NCBI GenBank assembly: GCA_964036665.1
Contig: OZ038531.1
Span: 7,750,168-7,814,167, forward strand
Source of the DNA: Gordius sp. MW1
Taxonomy: Eukaryota; Nematomorpha; Gordioida; Gordea; Gordiidae
DNA length: 64,000 bases
Direction of reading: 5' to 3'
Part shown: positions 1 through 15,000 of the stretch, piece by piece
Layout of the letters: every line of letters begins with the position of its first letter
Position numbering within the stretch: the stretch's first letter is position 1
The notes under the pieces: model-generated
The model's database searches: none
The model's input: only the letters and a program-made list of their open reading frames with translations
What the model was told of the DNA's origin: nothing
Translations under genes and position numbers: made by a program

Positions 1-40
1 TATGTTGTGGTTCTTCGTTCACGCTGGCTGGAAGTTGTCT
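1..40 (-). CDS. Array exon A cut by the window edge
   Basis: First 40 of the 48 bases of the linker exon TTSSQ, with its acceptor intact at 41-50. Shows that the gene and probably the array continue beyond position 1. Confidence 0.75.
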
Positions 41-3000
41 CTTTAAATAGTTTTAATATTTTATGAATATATCCATTTTAAGGGTAATTATTGTTTTCAA
101 CCTCTATATTATTCTACAAAATCCTTTATTCAAACAACTACGCTTAAAATGCGAAGAATAGAATGTCTGAAGATGTTTTTAATGGCTTATGCATATGAAT
201 AATAGATTTGTGATAAAATTACCGTAACATTTTTCGATGATAATTTCGATTAGGTGAAGTTGTCCTGTTATCTCGAAATCTCCCAATAAATCACTTACGA
301 ATGCATTCTTGTATTTAATTTCAACAATTTTGCCATTTTCGTTAACCTTCAGGATGACATCTAATCCAATTTGATGAACTTCGATCTAAACATCAAGGAG
401 TTACCATATATGTATGTAATAAGGTTCAGGGAAAAATGATAATGAACATATAACTGCACACCGAACTTACTATATTTATATTCTTGGGTATACACAACTT
501 TTTAACGGATTTATTTGGCTTGAAGATTATTAGGCAGACGTACAATCCTTTTCCTTTCGGATTTTTTATGGCGCATAGCTATGTAAAACATATATTTAAC
601 GTTTTGAGATAAATCTTACGTCACTCTTTATAATAATTCCATATGATGATAATTGGTAAATCCAGATGATTTGCTTTTTAATTATTTTAGAAATACTTGA
701 ACCAATAGCATTAATAACGAATATATCTTTTCCATCGAATGGATACAAGACATTATCGCCTTCTTTGATGAGGTAAACTTGTGCTGGGCTAAAATATAAT
801 GAAAATAGATTTAAATAGATTTCGGAGTAGACTTACAAAAATTGAGGAATGAACGGAATCAAAATTCGAATGATATAGTTGCCGCTCTTGATGATGTAAT
901 CGCATATTTCTAGTTTAAGAAAAAAACATGATATAGTTTGTTGGCATTGAAAAAACAATTAAAAACACATACTCTTGCGGGGAATAGTTGGACGTGTTCT
1001 AAGGAAGGTTGTACCGGTTTCTATTTTTGAATAAAATTATTACAGTAATTATTTTAAAAAATGATATAGCATGTAAGTATTTGACATAAAAGTTAAATCT
1101 GCACATAAAGGTGTAGAAACAAAGTTCACCTTCTTCCTCGGTTGTAGTACGTGGGGTTGAATGAGTTTTGTAGGTTCCTAAATAATAATTAAACAAAGTT
1201 AAAGTCGTATAATTTTGAAATAATCTAAATCATTGTAAACGACGAATAGTAGCACTACGTCCAAATCGCATTATTGAATTCATACCTTTGGTAAGAGGTG
1301 TGGTGATTGTCCTGATCGATGTTCTTCCTGCAACGGTAATAAAAGTTACAATGCTGTACAAAATACTCTTAACTGTCGAGGTAATTTACAATGTACAATA
1401 ATTTGCATAAATAGTGGAGTTTTATATTGAATAAAGGCAAAAAGTAAAATTCTACCGGTAATCTTGGGAGTTGTAGTTGTTTCAACGCGACGAGTCGAAG
1501 TTTCTTAAAATCAATTTAAAATTGTATATAATAAATAAGAAGACGCACATTGAATCTAATACACATGTTTTTAATATCTTGATAAAAGCGGTTATACAAA
1601 AATTATAACTAGAGGCTGTGTGCTTTAAATTAAACGTTATATATTGCAGTACCTTTCCTTGAGGTAAATTTATGTGGAGTGGTGCTTTCTAAAAATAAAT
1701 CAACAGTTAAGAAGTCGCATAATTAATTGAAGATATTTAAGTGAATTAGTTATTGCTTACCTTTTCGATATGTTGTGGTTCTTCGTTCACGCTGGCTGGA
1801 AGTTGTCTCTTTAAATAGTTTTAATATTTTATGAATATATCCATTTTAAGGGTAATTATTGTTTTCAACCTCTATATTATTCTACAAAATCCTTTATTCA
1901 AACAACTACGCTTAAAATGCGAAGAATAGAATGTCTGAAGATGTTTTTAATGGCTTATGCATATGAATAATAGATTTGTGATAAAATTACCGTAACATTT
2001 TTCGATGATAATTTCGATTAGGTGAAGTTGTCCTGTTATCTCGAAATCTCCCAATAAATCACTTACGAATGCATTCTTGTATTTAATTTCAACAATTTTG
2101 CCATTTTCGTTAACCTTCAGGATGACATCTAATCCAATTTGATGAACTTCGATCTAAACATCAAGGAGTTACCATATATGTATGTAATAAGGTTCAGGGA
2201 AAAATGATAATGAACATATAACTGCACACCGAACTTACTATATTTATATTCTTGGGTATACACAACTTTTTAACGGATTTATTTGGCTTGAAGATTATTA
2301 GGCAAACGTACAATCCTTTTCCTTTCGGATTTTTTATGGCGCATAGCTATGTAAAACATATATTTAACGTTTTGAGATGAATCTTACGTCACTCTTTATA
2401 ATGATTCCATATGATGATAATTGGTAAATCCAGATGATTTGCTTTTTAATTATTTTAGAAATACTTGAACCAATAGCATTAATAACGAATATATCTTTTC
2501 CATCGAATGGATACAAGACATTATCGCCTTCTTTGATAAGGTAAACTTGTGCTGGGCTAAAATATAATGAAAATAGATTTAAATAGATTTCGGAGTAGAC
2601 TTACAAAAATTGAGGAATGAACGGAATCAAAATTCGAATGATATAGTTGCCGCTCTTGATGATGTAATCGCATATTTCTAGTTTAAGAAAAAAACATGAT
2701 ATAGTTTGTTAACAATTAAAACCACATACTCTTGCGGGGAATAGTTGGACGTGTTCTAAGGAAGGTTGTACCGGTTTCTATTTTTGAATAAAATTATTAC
2801 AGTAATTATTTTAAAAAATGATATAGCATGTAAATATTTGACATAAAAGTTAAATCTGCACATAAAGGTGTAGAAACAAAGTTCACCTTCTTCCTCGGTT
2901 GTAGTACGTGGGGTTGAATGAGTTTTGTAGGTTCCTAAATAATAATTAAACAAAGTTAAAGTCGTATAATTTTGAAATAATCTAAATCATTGTAAACGAC

Positions 3001-6000
3001 GAATAGTAGCACTACGTCCAAATCGCATTATTGAATTCATACCTTTGGTAAGAGGTGTGGTGATTGTCCTGATCGATGTTCTTCCTGCAACGGTAATAAA
3101 AGTTACAATGCTGTACAAAATACTCTTAACAGTCGAGGTAATTTACAATGTACAATAATTTGCATAAATAGTGGAGTTTTATATTGAATAAAGGCAAAAA
3201 GTAAAATTCTACCGGTAATCTTGGGAGTTGTAGTTGTTTCAACGCGACGAGTCGAAGTTTCTTAAAATCAATTTAAAATTGTATATAATAAATAAGAAGA
3301 CGCACATTGAATCAAATACACATGTTTTTAATATCTTGATAAAAGCGGTTATACAAAAATTATAACTAGATCTGTGTGCTTTAAATTAAACGTTATATAT
3401 TGCAGTACCTTTCCTTGAGGTAAATTTATGTGGAGTGGTGCTTTCTAAAAATAAATCATCAGTTAAGAAGTCGCATAATTAATTGAAGATATTTAAGTGA
3501 ATTAGTTATTGCTTACCTTTTCGATATGTTGTGGTTCTTCGTTCACGCTGGCTGGAAGTTGTCTCTTTAAATAGTTTTAATATTTTATGAATATATCCAT
3601 TTTAAGGGTAATTATTGTTTTCAGCCTCTATATTATTCTACAAAATCCTTTATTCAAACAACTACGCTTAAAATGCGAAGAATAGAATGTCTGAAGATGT
3701 TTTTAATGGCTTATGCATATGAATAATAGATTTGTGATAAAATTACCGTAACATTTTTCGATGATAATTTCGATTAGGTGAAGTTGTCCTGTTATCTCGA
3801 AATCTCCCAATAAATCACTTACGAATGCATTCTTGTATTTAATTTCAACAATTTTGCCATTTTCGTTAACCTTCAGGATGACATCTAATCCAATTTGATG
3901 AACTTCGATCTAAACATCAAGGAGTTACCATATATGTATGTAATAAGGTTCAGGGAAAAATGATAATGAACATATAACTGCACACCGAACTTACTATATT
4001 TATATTCTTGGGTATACACAACTTTTTAACGGATTTATTTGGCTTGAAGATTATTAGGCAGACGTACAATCCTTTTCCTTTCGGATTTTTTATGGCGCAT
4101 AGCTATGTAAAACATATATTTAACGTTTTGAGATAAATCTTACGTCACTCTTTATAATGATTCCATATGATGATAATTGGTAAATCCAGATGATTTGCTT
4201 TTTAATTATTTTAGAAATACTTGAACCAATAGCATTAATAACGAATATATCTTTTTCATCGAATGGATACAAGACATTATCGCCTTCTTTGATGAGGTAA
4301 ACTTGTGCTGGGCTAAAATATAATGAAAATAGATTTAAATAGATTTCGGAGTAGACTTACAAAAATTGAGGAATGAACGGAATCAAAATTCGAATGATAT
4401 AGTTGCCGCTCTTGATGATGTAATCGCATATTTCTAGTTTAGGAAAAAACATGATATAGTTTGTTGGCATTGAAAAAACAATTAAAAACACATACTCTTG
4501 CGGGGAATAGTTGGACGTGTTCTAAGGAAGGTTGTACCGGTTTCTATTTTTGAATAAAATTATTACAGTAATTATTTTAAAAAATGATATAGCATGTAAG
4601 TATTTGACATAAAAGTTAAATCTGCACATAAAGGTGTAGAAACAAAGTTCACCTTCTTCCTCGGTTGTAGTACGTGGGGTTGAATGAGTTTTGTAGGTTC
4701 CTAAATAATAATTAAACAAAGTTAAAGTCGTATAATTTTGAAATAATCTAAATCATTGTAAACGACGAATAGTAGCACTACGTCCAAATCGCATTATTGA
4801 ATTCATACCTTTGGTAAGAGGTGTGGTGATTGTCCTGATCGATGTTCTTCCTGCAACGGTAATAAAAGTTACAATGCTGTACAAAATACTCTTAACAGTC
4901 GAGGTAATTTACAATGTACAATAATTTGCATAAATAGTTTGTTTTATATTGAATAAAGGCAAAAAGTAAAATTCTACCGGTAATCTTGGGAGTTGTAGTT
5001 GTTTCAACGCGACGAGTCGAAGTTTCTTAAAATCAATTTAAAATTGTATATAATAAATAAGAAGACGCACATTGAATCAAATACACATGTTTTTAATATC
5101 TTGATAAAAGCGGTTATACAAAAATTATAACTAGAGGCTGTGTGCTTTAAATTAAACGTTATATATTGCAGTACCTTTCCTTGAGGTAAATTTATGTGGA
5201 GTGGTGCTTTCTAAAAATAAATCAACAGTTAAGAAGTCGCATAATTAATTGAAGATATTTAAGTGAATTAGTTATTGCTTACCTTTTCGATATGTTGTGG
5301 TTCTTCGTTCACGCTGGCTGGAAGTTGTCTCTTTAAATAGTTTTAATATTTTATGAATATATCCATTTTAAGGGTAATTATTGTTTTCAACCTCTATATT
5401 ATTCTACAAAATCCTTTATTCAAACAACTACGCTTAAAATGCGAAGAATAGAATGTCTGAAGATGTTTTTAATGGCTTATGCATATGAATAATAGATTTG
5501 TGATAAAATTACCGTAACATTTTTCGATGATAATTTCGATTAGGTGAAGTTGTCCTGTTATCTCGAAATCTCCCAATAAATCACTTACGAATGCATTCTT
5601 GTATTTAATTTCAACAATTTTGCCATTTTCGTTAACCTTCAGGATGACATCTAATCCAATTTGATGAACTTCGATCTAAACATCAAGGAGTTACCATATA
5701 TGTATGTAATAAGGTTCAGGGAAAAATGATAATGAACATATAACTGCACACCGAACTTACTATATTTATATTCTTGGGTATACACAACTTTTTAACGGAT
5801 TTATTTGGCTTGAAGATTATTAGGCAGACGTACAATCCTTTTCCTTTCGGATTTTTTATGGCGCATAGCTATGTAAAACATATATTTAACGTTTTGAGAT
5901 AAATCTTACGTCACTCTTTATAATGATTCCATATGATGATAATTGGTAAATCCAGATGATTTGCTTTTTAATTATTTTAGAAATACTTGAACCAATAGCA

Positions 6001-9000
6001 TTAATAACGAATATATCTTTTCCATCGAATGGATACAAGACATTATCGCCTTCTTTGATGAGGTAAACTTGTGCTGGGCTAAAATATAATGAAAATAGAT
6101 TTAAATAGATTTCGGAGTAGACTTACAAAAATTGAGGAATGAACGGAATCAAAATTCGAATGATATAGTTGCCGCTCTTGATGATGTAATCGCATATTTC
6201 TAGTTTAAGAAAAAAACATGATATAGTTTGTTGGCATTGAAAAAACAATTAAAAACACATACTCTTGCGGGGAATAGTTGGACGTGTTCTAAGGAAGGTT
6301 GTACCGGTTTCTATTTTTGAATAAAATTATTACAGTAATTATTTTAAAAAATGATATAGCATGTAAGTATTTGACATAAAAGTTAAATCTGCACATAAAG
6401 GTGTAGAAACAAAGTTCACCTTCTTCCTCGGTTGTAGTACGTGGGGTTGAATGAGTTTTGTAGGTTCCTAAATAATAATTAAACAAAGTTAAAGTCGTAT
6501 AATTTTGAAATAATCTAAATCATTGTAAACGACGAATAGTAGCACTACGTCCAAATCGCATTATTGAATTCATACCTTTGGTAAGAGGTGTGGTGATTGT
6601 CCTGATCGATGTTCTTCCTGCAACGGTAATAAAAGTTACAATGCTGTACAAAATACTCTTAACAGTCGAGGTAATTTACAATGTACAATAATTTGCATAA
6701 ATAGTGGAGTTTTATATTGAATAAAGGCAAAAAGTAAAATTCTACCGGTAATCTTGGGAGTTGTAGTTGTTTCAACGCGACGAGTCGAAGTTTCTTAAAA
6801 TCAATTTAAAATTGTATATAATAAATAAGAAGACGCACATTGAATCTAATACACATGTTTTTAATATCTTGATAAAAGCGGTTATACAAAAATTATAACT
6901 AGAGGCTGTGTGCTTTAAATTAAACGTTATATATTGCAGTACCTTTCCTTGAGGTAAATTTATGTGGAGTGGTGCTTTCTAAAAATAAATCAACAGTTAA
7001 GAAGTCGCATAATTAATTGAAGATATTTAAGTGAATTAGTTATTGCTTACCTTTTCGATATGTTGTGGTTCTTCGTTCACGCTGGCTGGAAGTTGTCTCT
7101 TTAAATAGTTTTAATATTTTATGAATATATCCATTTTAAGGGTAATTATTGTTTTCAACCTCTATATTATTCTACAAAATCCTTTATTCAAACAACTACG
7201 CTTAAAATGCGAAGAATAGAATGTCTGAAGATGTTTTTAATGGCTTATGCATATGAATAATAGATTTGTGATAAAATTACCGTAACATTTTTCGATGATA
7301 ATTTCGATTAGGTGAAGTTGTCCTGTTATCTCGAAATCTCCCAATAAATCACTTACGAATGCATTCTTGTATTTAATTTCAACAATTTTGCCATTTTCGT
7401 TAACCTTCAGGATGACATCTAATCCAATTTGATGAACTTCGATCTAAACATCAAGGAGTTACCATATATGTATGTAATAAGGTTCAGGGAAAAATGATAA
7501 TGAACATATAACTGCACACCGAACTTACTATATTTATATTCTTGGGTATACACAACTTTTTAACGGATTTATTTGGCTTGAAGATTATTAGGCAAACGTA
7601 CAATCCTTTTCCTTTCGGATTTTTTATGGCGCATAGCTATGTAAAACATATATTTAACGTTTTGAGATGAATCTTACGTCACTCTTTATAATGATTCCAT
7701 ATGATGATAATTGGTAAATCCAGATGATTTGCTTTTTAATTATTTTAGAAATACTTGAACCAATAGCATTAATAACGAATATATCTTTTCCATCAAATGG
7801 ATACAAGACATTATCGCCTTCTTTGATAAGGTAAACTTGTGCTGGGCTAAAATATAATGAAAATAGATTTAAATAGATTTCGGAGTAGACTTACAAAAAT
7901 TGAGGAATGAACGGAATCAAAATTCGAATGATATAGTTGCCGCTCTTGATGATGTAATCGCATATTTCTAGTTTAAGAAAAAAACATGATATAGTTTGTT
8001 GGCATTGAAAAAACAATTAAAAACACATACTCTTGCGGGGAATAGTTGGACGTGTTCTAAGGAAGGTTGTACCGGTTTCTATTTTTGAATAAAATTATTA
8101 CAGTAATTATTTTAAAAAATGATATAGCATGTAAGTATTTGACATAAAAGTTAAATCTGCACATAAAGGTGTAGAAACAAAGTTCACCTTCTTCCTCGGT
8201 TGTAGTACGTGGGGTTGAATGAGTTTTGTAGGTTCCTAAATAATAATTAAACAAAGTTAAAGTCGTATAATTTTGAAATAATCTAAATCATTGTAAACGA
8301 CGAATAGTAGCACTACGTCCAAATCGCATTATTGAATTCATACCTTTGGTAAGAGGTGTGGTGATTGTCCTGATCGATGTTCTTCCTGCAACGGTAATAA
8401 AAGTTACAATGCTGTACAAAATACTCTTAACAGTCGAGGTAATTTACAATGTACAATAATTTGCATAAATAGTGGAGTTTTATATTGAATAAAGGCAAAA
8501 AGTAAAATTCTACCGGTAATCTTGGGAGTTGTAGTTGTTTCAACGCGACGAGTCGAAGTTTCTTAAAATCAATTTAAAATTGTATATAATAAATAAGAAG
8601 ACGCACATTGAATCTAATACACATGTTTTTAATATCTTGATAAAAGCGGTTATACAAAAATTATAACTAGAGGCTGTGTGCTTTAAATTAAACGTTATAT
8701 ATTGCAGTACCTTTCCTTGAGGTAAATTTATGTGGAGTGGTGCTTTCTAAAAATAAATCGACAGTTAAGAAGTCGCATAATTAATTGAAGATATTTAAGT
8801 GAATTAGTTATTGCTTACCTTTTCGATATGTTGTGGTTCTTCGTTCACGCTGGCTGGAAGTTGTCTCTTTAAATAGTTTTAATATTTTATGAATATCTCC
8901 ATTTTAAGGGTAATTATTGTTTTCAACCTCTATATTATTCTACAAAATCCTTTATTCAAACAACTACGCTTAAAATGCGAAGAATAGAATGTCTGAAGAT

Positions 9001-12000
9001 GTTTTTAATGGCTTATGCATATGAATAATAGATGATAAAATTACCGTAACATTTTTCGATGATAATTTCGATTAGGTGAAGTTGTCCTGTTATCTCGAAA
9101 TCTCCCAATAAATCACTTACGAATGCATTCTTGTATTTAATTTCAACAATTTTGCCATTTTCGTGAACCTTCAGGATGACATCTAATCCAATTTGATGAA
9201 CTTCGATCTAAACATCAAGGAGTTACCATATATGTATGTAATAAGGTTCAGGGAAAAATGATAATGAACATATAACTGCACACCGAACTTACTATATTTA
9301 TATTCTTGGGTATACACAACTTTTTAACGGATTTATTTGGCTTGAAGATTATTAGGCAGACGTACAATCCTTTTCCTTTCGGATTTTTTATGGCGCATAG
9401 CTATGTAAAACATATATTTAACGTTTTGAGATAAATCTTACGTCACTCTTTATAATGATTCCATATGATGATAATTGGTAAATCCAGATGATTTGCTTTT
9501 TAATTATTTTAGAAATACTTGAACCAATAGCATTAATAACGAATATATCTTTTCCATCGAATGGATACAAGACATTATCGCCTTCTTTGATGAGGTAAAC
9601 TTGTGCTGGGCTAAAATATAATGAAAATAGGTTTAAATAGATTTCGGAGTAGACTTACAAAAATTGAGGAATGAACGGAATCAAAATTCGAATGATATAG
9701 TTGCCGCTCTTGATGATGTAATCGCATATTTCTAGTTTAAGAAAAAAACATGATATAGTTTGTTGGCATTGAAAAAACAATTAAAAACACATACTCTTGC
9801 GGGGAATAGTTGGACGTGTTCTAAGGAAGGTTGTACCGGTTTCTATTTTTGAATAAAATTATTACAGTAATTATTTTAAAAAATGATATAGCATGTAAGT
9901 ATTTGACATAAAAGTTAAATCTGCACATAAAGGTGTAGAAACAAAGTTCACCTTCTTCCTCGGTTGTAGTACGTGGGGTTGAATGAGTTTTGTAGGTTCC
10001 TAAATAATAATTAAACAAAGTTAAAGTCGTATAATTTTGAAATAATCTAAATCATTGTAAACGACGAATAGTAGCACTACGTCCAAATCGCATTATTGAA
10101 TTCATACCTTTGGTAAGAGGTGTGGTGATTGTCCTGATCGATGTTCTTCCTGCAACGGTAATAAAAGTTACAATGCTGTACAAAATACTCTTAACTGTCG
10201 AGGTAATTTACAATGTACAATAATTTTCATAAATAGTGGAGTTTTATATTGAATAAAGGCAAAAAGTAAAATTCTACCGGTAATCTTGGGAGTTGTAGTT
10301 GTTTCAACGCGACGAGTCGAAGTTTCTTAAAATCAATTTAAAATTGTATATAATAAATAAGAAGACGCACATTGAATCTAATACACATGTTTTTAATATC
10401 TTGATAAAAGCGGTTATACAAAAATTATAACTAGAGGCTGTGTGCTTTAAATTAAACGTTATATATTGCAGTACCTTTCCTTGAGGTAAATTTATGTGGA
10501 GTGGTGCTTTCTAAAAATAAATCAACAGTTAAGAAGTCGCATAATTAATTGAAGATATTTAAGTGAATTAGTTATTGCTTACCTTTTCGATATGTTGTGG
10601 TTCTTCGTTCACGCTGGCTGGAAGTTGTCTCTTTAAATAGTTTTAATATTTTATGAATATATCCATTTTAAGGGTAATTATTGTTTTCAACCTCTATATT
10701 ATTCTACAAAATCCTTTATTCAAACAACTACGCTTAAAATGCGAAGAATAGAATGTCTGAAGATGTTTTTAATGGCTTATGCATATGAATAATAGATTTG
10801 TGATAAAATTACCGTAACATTTTTCGATGATAATTTCGATTAGGTGAAGTTGTCCTGTTATCTCGAAATCTCCCAATAAATCACTTACGAATGCATTCTT
10901 GTATTTAATTTCAACAATTTTGCCATTTTCGTTAACCTTCAGGATGACATCTAATCCAATTTGATGAACTTCGATCTAAACATCAAGGAGTTACCATATA
11001 TGTATGTAATAAGGTTCAGGGAAAAATGATAATGAACATATAACTGCACACCGAACTTACTATATTTATATTCTTGGGTATACACAACTTTTTAACGGAT
11101 TTATTTGGCTTGAAGATTATTAGGCAGACGTACAATCCTTTTCCTTTCGGATTTTTTATGGCGCATAGCTATGTAAAACATATATTTAACGTTTTGAGAT
11201 AAATCTTACGTCACTCTTTATAATGATTCCATATGATGATAATTGGTAAATCCAGATGATTTGCTTTTTAATTATTTTAGAAATACTTGAACCAATAGCA
11301 TTAATAACGAATATATCTTTTCCATCGAATGGATACAAGACATTATCGCCTTCTTTGATGAGGTAAACTTGTGCTGGGCTAAAATATAATGAAAATAGAT
11401 TTAAATAGATTTCGGAGTAGACTTACAAAAATTGAGGAATGAACGGAATCAAAATTCGAATGATATAGTTGCCGCTCTTGATGATGTAATCGCATATTTC
11501 TAGTTTAAGAAAAAAACATGATATAGTTTGTTGGCATTGAAAAAACAATTAAAAACACATACTCTTGCGGGGAATAGTTGGACGTGTTCTAAGGAAGGTT
11601 GTACCGGTTTCTATTTTTGAATAAAATTATTACAGTAATTATTTTAAAAAATGATATAGCATGTAAGTATTTGACATAAAAGTTAAATCTGCACATAAAG
11701 GTGTAGAAACAAAGTTCACCTTCTTCCTCGGTTGTAGTACGTGGGGTTGAATGAGTTTTGTAGGTTCCTAAATAATAATTAAACAAAGTTAAAGTCGTAT
11801 AATTTTGAAATAATCTAAATCATTGTAAACGACGAATAGTAGCACTACGTCCAAATCGCATTATTGAATTCATACCTTTGGTAAGAGGTGTGGTGATTGT
11901 CCTGATCGATGTTCTTCCTGCAACGATAATAAAAGTTACAATGCTGTACAAAATACTCTTAACTGTCGAGGTAATTTACAATGTACAATAATTTTCATAA

Positions 12001-15000
12001 ATAGTGGAGTTTTATATTGAATAAAGGCAAAAAGTAAAATTCTACCGGTAATCTTGGGAGTTGTAGTTGTTTCAACGCGACGAGTCGAAGTTTCTTAAAA
12101 TCAATTTAAAATTGTATATAATAAATAAGAAGACGCACATTGAATCTAATACACATGTTTTTAATATCTTGATAAAAGCGGTTATACAGAAATTATAACT
12201 AGAGGCTGTGTGCTTTAAATTAAACGTTATATATTGCAGTACCTTTCCTTGAGGTAAATTTATGTGGAGTGGTGCTTTCTAAAAATAAATCAACAGTTAA
12301 GAAGTCGCATAATTAATTGAAGATATTTAAGTGAATTAGTTATTGCTTACCTTTTCGATATGTTGTGGTTCTTCGTTCACGCTGGCTGGAAGTTGTCTCT
12401 TTAAATAGTTTTAATATTTTATGAATATATCCATTTTAAGGGTAATTATTGTTTTCAACCTCTATATTATTCTACAAAATCCTTTATTCAAACAACTACG
12501 CTTAAAATGCGAAGAATAGAATGTCTGAAGATGTTTTTAATGGCTTATGCATATGAATAATAGATTTGTGATAAAATTACCGTAACATTTTTCGATGATA
12601 ATTTCGATTAGGTGAAGTTGTCCTGTTATCTCGAAATCTCCCAATAAATCACTTACGAATGCATTCTTGTATTTAATTTCAACAATTTTGCCATTTTCGT
12701 TAACCTTCAGGATGACATCTAATCCAATTTGATGAACTTCGATCTAAACATCAAGGAGTTACCATATATGTATGTAATAAGGTTCAGGGAAAAATGATAA
12801 TGAACATATAACTGCACACCGAACTTACTATATTTATATTCTTGGGTATACACAACTTTTTAACGGATTTATTTGGCTTGAAGATTATTAGGCAGACGTA
12901 CAATCCTTTTCCTTTCGGATTTTTTATGGCGCATAGCTATGTAAAACATATATTTAACGTTTTGAGATAAATCTTACGTCACTCTTTATAATGATTCCAT
13001 ATGATGATAATTGGTAAATCCAGATGATTTGCTTTTTAATTATTTTAGAAATACTTGAACCAATAGCATTAATAACGAATATATCTTTTCCATCGAATGG
13101 ATACAAGACATTATCGCCTTCTTTGATGAGGTAAACTTGTGCTGGGCTAAAATATAATGAAAATAGATTTAAATAGATTTCGGAGTAGACTTACAAAAAT
13201 TGAGGAATGAACGGAATCAAAATTCGAATGATATAGTTGCCGCTCTTGATGATGTAATCGCATATTTCTAGTTTAAGAAAAAAACATGATATAGTTTGTT
13301 GGCATTGAAAAAACAATTAAAAACACATACTCTTGCGGGGAATAGTTGGACGTGTTCTAAGGAAGGTTGTACCGGTTTCTATTTTTGAATAAAATTATTA
13401 CAGTAATTATTTTAAAAAATGATATAGCATGTAAGTATTTGACATAAAAGTTAAATCTGCACATAAAGGTGTAGAAACAAAGTTCACCTTCTTCCTCGGT
13501 TGTAGTACGTGGGGTTGAATGAGTTTTGTAGGTTCCTAAATAATAATTAAACAAAGTTAAAGTCGTATAATTTTGAAATAATCTAAATCATTGTAAACGA
13601 CGAATAGTAGCACTACGTCCAAATCGCATTATTGAATTCATACCTTTGGTAAGAGGTGTGGTGATTGTCCTGATCGATGTTCTTCCTGCAACGATAATAA
13701 AAGTTACAATGCTGTACAAAATACTCTTAACAGTCGAGGTAATTTACAATGTACAATAATTTGCATAAATAGTGGAGTTTTATATTGAATAAAGGCAAAA
13801 AGTAAAATTCTACCGGTAATCTTGGGAGTTGTAGTTGTTTCAACGCGACGAGTCGAAGTTTCTTAAAATCAATTTAAAATTGTATATAATAAATAAGAAG
13901 ACGCACATTGAATCTAATACACATGTTTTTAATATCTTGATAAAAGCGGTTATACAGAAATTATAACTAGAGGCTGTGTGCTTTAAATTAAACGTTATAT
14001 ATTGCAGTACCTTTCCTTGAGGTAAATTTATGTGGAGTGGTGCTTTCTAAAAATAAATCAACAGTTAAGAAGTCGCATAATTAATTGAAGATATTTAAGT
14101 GAATTAGTTATTGCTTACCTTTTCGATATGTTGTGGTTCTTCGTTCACGCTGGCTGGAAGTTGTCTCTTTAAATAGTTTTAATATTTTATGAATATATCC
14201 ATTTTAAGGGTAATTATTGTTTTCAACCTCTATATTATTCTACAAAATCCTTTATTCAAACAACTACGCTTAAAATGCGAAGAATAGAATGTCTGAAGAT
14301 GTTTTTAATGGCTTATGCATATGAATAATAGATTTGTGATAAAATTACCGTAACATTTTTCGATGATAATTTCGATTAGGTGAAGTTGTCCTGTTATCTC
14401 GAAATCTCCCAATAAATCACTTACGAATGCATTCTTGTATTTAATTTCAACAATTTTGCCATTTTCGTTAACCTTCAGGATGACATCTAATCCAATTTGA
14501 TGAACTTCGATCTAAACATCAAGGAGTTACCATATATGTATGTAATAAGGTTCAGGGAAAAATGATAATGAACATATAACTGCACACCGAACTTACTATA
14601 TTTATATTCTTGGGTATACACAACTTTTTAACGGATTTATTTGGCTTGAAGATTATTAGGCAGACGTACAATCCTTTTCCTTTCGGATTTTTTATGGCGC
14701 ATAGCTATGTAAAACATATATTTAACGTTTTGAGATAAATCTTACGTCACTCTTTATAATGATTCCATATGATGATAATTGGTAAATCCAGATGATTTGC
14801 TTTTTAATTATTTTAGAAATACTTGAACCAATAGCATTAATAACGAATATATCTTTTCCATCGAATGGATACAAGACATTATCGCCTTCTTTGATGAGGT
14901 AAACTTGTGCTGGGCTAAAATATAATGAAAATAGATTTAAATAGATTTCGGAGTAGACTTACAAAAATTGAGGAATGAACGGAATCAAAATTCGAATGAT

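Noticed and set aside
999..1196. A 65-codon minus-strand open frame repeated 29 times as a small gene family
   Set aside because: Only the stretch 1,130-1,177 has coding features; the rest is intron read-through, with the acceptor TTATTTAG and donor GTGAAC inside the frame. The variant in unit 25 (43,507) that changes this frame is intronic in the preferred model.
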